From Chloroflexota bacterium (GTDB lineage Bacteria > Chloroflexota > Limnocylindria > Limnocylindrales > CSP1-4), in the NCBI GenBank assembly GCA_003156975.1, contig PMIE01000114.1:1-40295 (forward strand): DNA of 40,295 nt, written 5' to 3'. Shown in pieces: positions 39,793 to 40,295 of this stretch. The notes under the pieces are model-generated. The model searched no databases, was not told the origin of the DNA, and saw only the letters and a list, made by a program, of their open reading frames with translations. The position numbers were made by a program, and so were the translations under genes. Within the stretch, counting starts at the first letter, position 1; each line of letters opens with the position of its first letter.

Positions 39793-40295
39793 CTAGCGGA
39801 GCAGGGTGAGGATGTTCTGCGGGGCAGAGTTGGCCTGAGCAAGGATGCTCGTGCCGGCCTGCTGCATGATCTGGTTCTTGGTGAAGTTGACCATCTCGGA
39901 CGCCATGTCGAGGTCCTTGATGCGGGACATCGATGCGTTCAAGTTCTCCGAGGCCACGCTGATCGCGGCGACGGTGTGGTTGAGGCGGTTCTCGATGGCG
40001 CCGTAGCCGGCGCGAATGGTGCTGATCGAGCCGATCTCGGTATCGACGGCGGTGATGAGGGCACCGGCAGTTCCGGTGGCGGGAGCGCTGGTGTAGTTGC
40101 CGATCGCCGTTGCGAGACCGGTGGACACGCGAGCGTCGGCGAAGCTGGCGCTCAGGGTGTCGTTTTCGTTGGCGCCGATCTGGAAGAGGGCATTGGCACT
40201 GCCGGCGGCAGTGACAACGGTCTTGGTGTTGAGGCCGGTGGCGATGTTGGCGGCAGTCGCGCCGGTACCAGCGGAGTTGGTTGCGGTGAGGGCGA
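39793..40295 (-). CDS. fliC: Flagellin, C-terminal part (5' end outside window)
   Basis: The frame is open to the right edge, so the N-terminus is missing; about 167 residues are visible. LFQIGANENDTLSASFADAR marks the end of the variable region. The conserved C-terminal D1/D0 helix follows: AGYGAIENRLNHTVAAISVA, then SRIKDLDMASEMVNFTKNQI and QQAGTSILAQANSAPQNILT, with a final LLR. This C-terminus is the FliS-binding and cap-contact region. A strong double hairpin follows the stop codon. Confidence 0.97.
   Translation of the reverse strand, partial: ALTATNSAGTGATAANIATGLNTKTVVTAAGSANALFQIGANENDTLSASFADARVSTGLATAIGNYTSAPATGTAGALITAVDTEIGSISTIRAGYGAIENRLNHTVAAISVASENLNASMSRIKDLDMASEMVNFTKNQIMQQAGTSILAQANSAPQNILTLLR

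Noticed and set aside
1-40295. tRNA, rRNA, insertion sequences or prophage genes
   Set aside because: None seen on either strand: no transposase-, integrase- or phage-like proteins and no cloverleaf pattern noticed.

Overview
This window is a motility locus from a high-GC bacterium. It carries most of a flagellar rod, basal-body and hook operon, a full chemotaxis set, and the late filament genes. I see no P-ring or L-ring gene (flgI, flgH) and no LPS genes. The phosphatases CheC, CheD and CheX and the small TIGR02530-type hook-operon protein are typical of monoderm lineages. Several genes appear to be transcribed without a leader. Together this fits a Chloroflexota-like, or less likely Actinomycetota-like, monoderm. 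Taxonomy cannot be fixed without a marker gene, and no rRNA, tRNA, CRISPR or insertion sequence was seen.

Layout. 1-1129 (+) is the 3' end of a large Ig-like repeat surface protein. 1158-4766 (-) holds two paired ABC-2 exporters in one overlapping four-gene operon. 4899-5780 (+) encodes an HDOD protein. 5859-20735 (-) is the main flagellar operon, read flgC, fliE, fliF, fliG, fliH, fliI, fliJ, an M23+SLT murein hydrolase, flgB, fliK, flgD, a TIGR02530-type gene, flgE and a membrane-anchored beta-propeller gene. 21118-23205 (+) is a divergent histidine kinase/response regulator pair. 23537-30412 (+) holds flaG, cheC-cheD-cheY, cheB and cheW-cheX-cheA. 30530-31750 (+) is a glycosyltransferase. 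An HD-GYP gene (-) and cheR (+) diverge near 32.8-33.0 kb. A stand-alone receiver (+) follows, then the minus-strand late genes: fliS with a small partner, a methyltransferase, fliD, a small helical (chaperone-like) protein, and the C-terminal part of flagellin, which runs off the right edge.

How the genes work together. FliF, FliG and FliE-FlgB-FlgC build the MS-ring, rotor and rod, and FliH, FliI and FliJ power export. The M23+SLT protein probably clears murein for the rod. FlgD, FlgE and FliK build and measure the hook. FliD, FliS, flagellin and FlaG make the filament. CheA, W, Y, B, R, C, D and X process chemotactic signals, and HD-GYP suggests c-di-GMP input. Export-gate genes (flhA, flhB, fliP, fliQ, fliR), motA/motB, fliM/fliN and the sigma factor are not in the window.

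The strongest non-coding signal is a set of eight matching sites, TCA(A/G)-N15/16-(A/G/C)CCGA(T/C)NC. This resembles the sigma-28 (FliA/SigD) promoter. The sites lie in front of the HDOD gene, flaG, cheC, cheW, HD-GYP, cheR, fliS and fliD, and I found none in front of the early flgC operon. Two of them sit so close to the start codon that the mRNA should be leaderless. The early operon and the kinase gene instead share a 382-nt divergent region with several dyads. One hook-operon gene (8611-9030) appears to start at a non-canonical ACG or ATC codon behind a perfect Shine-Dalgarno sequence.
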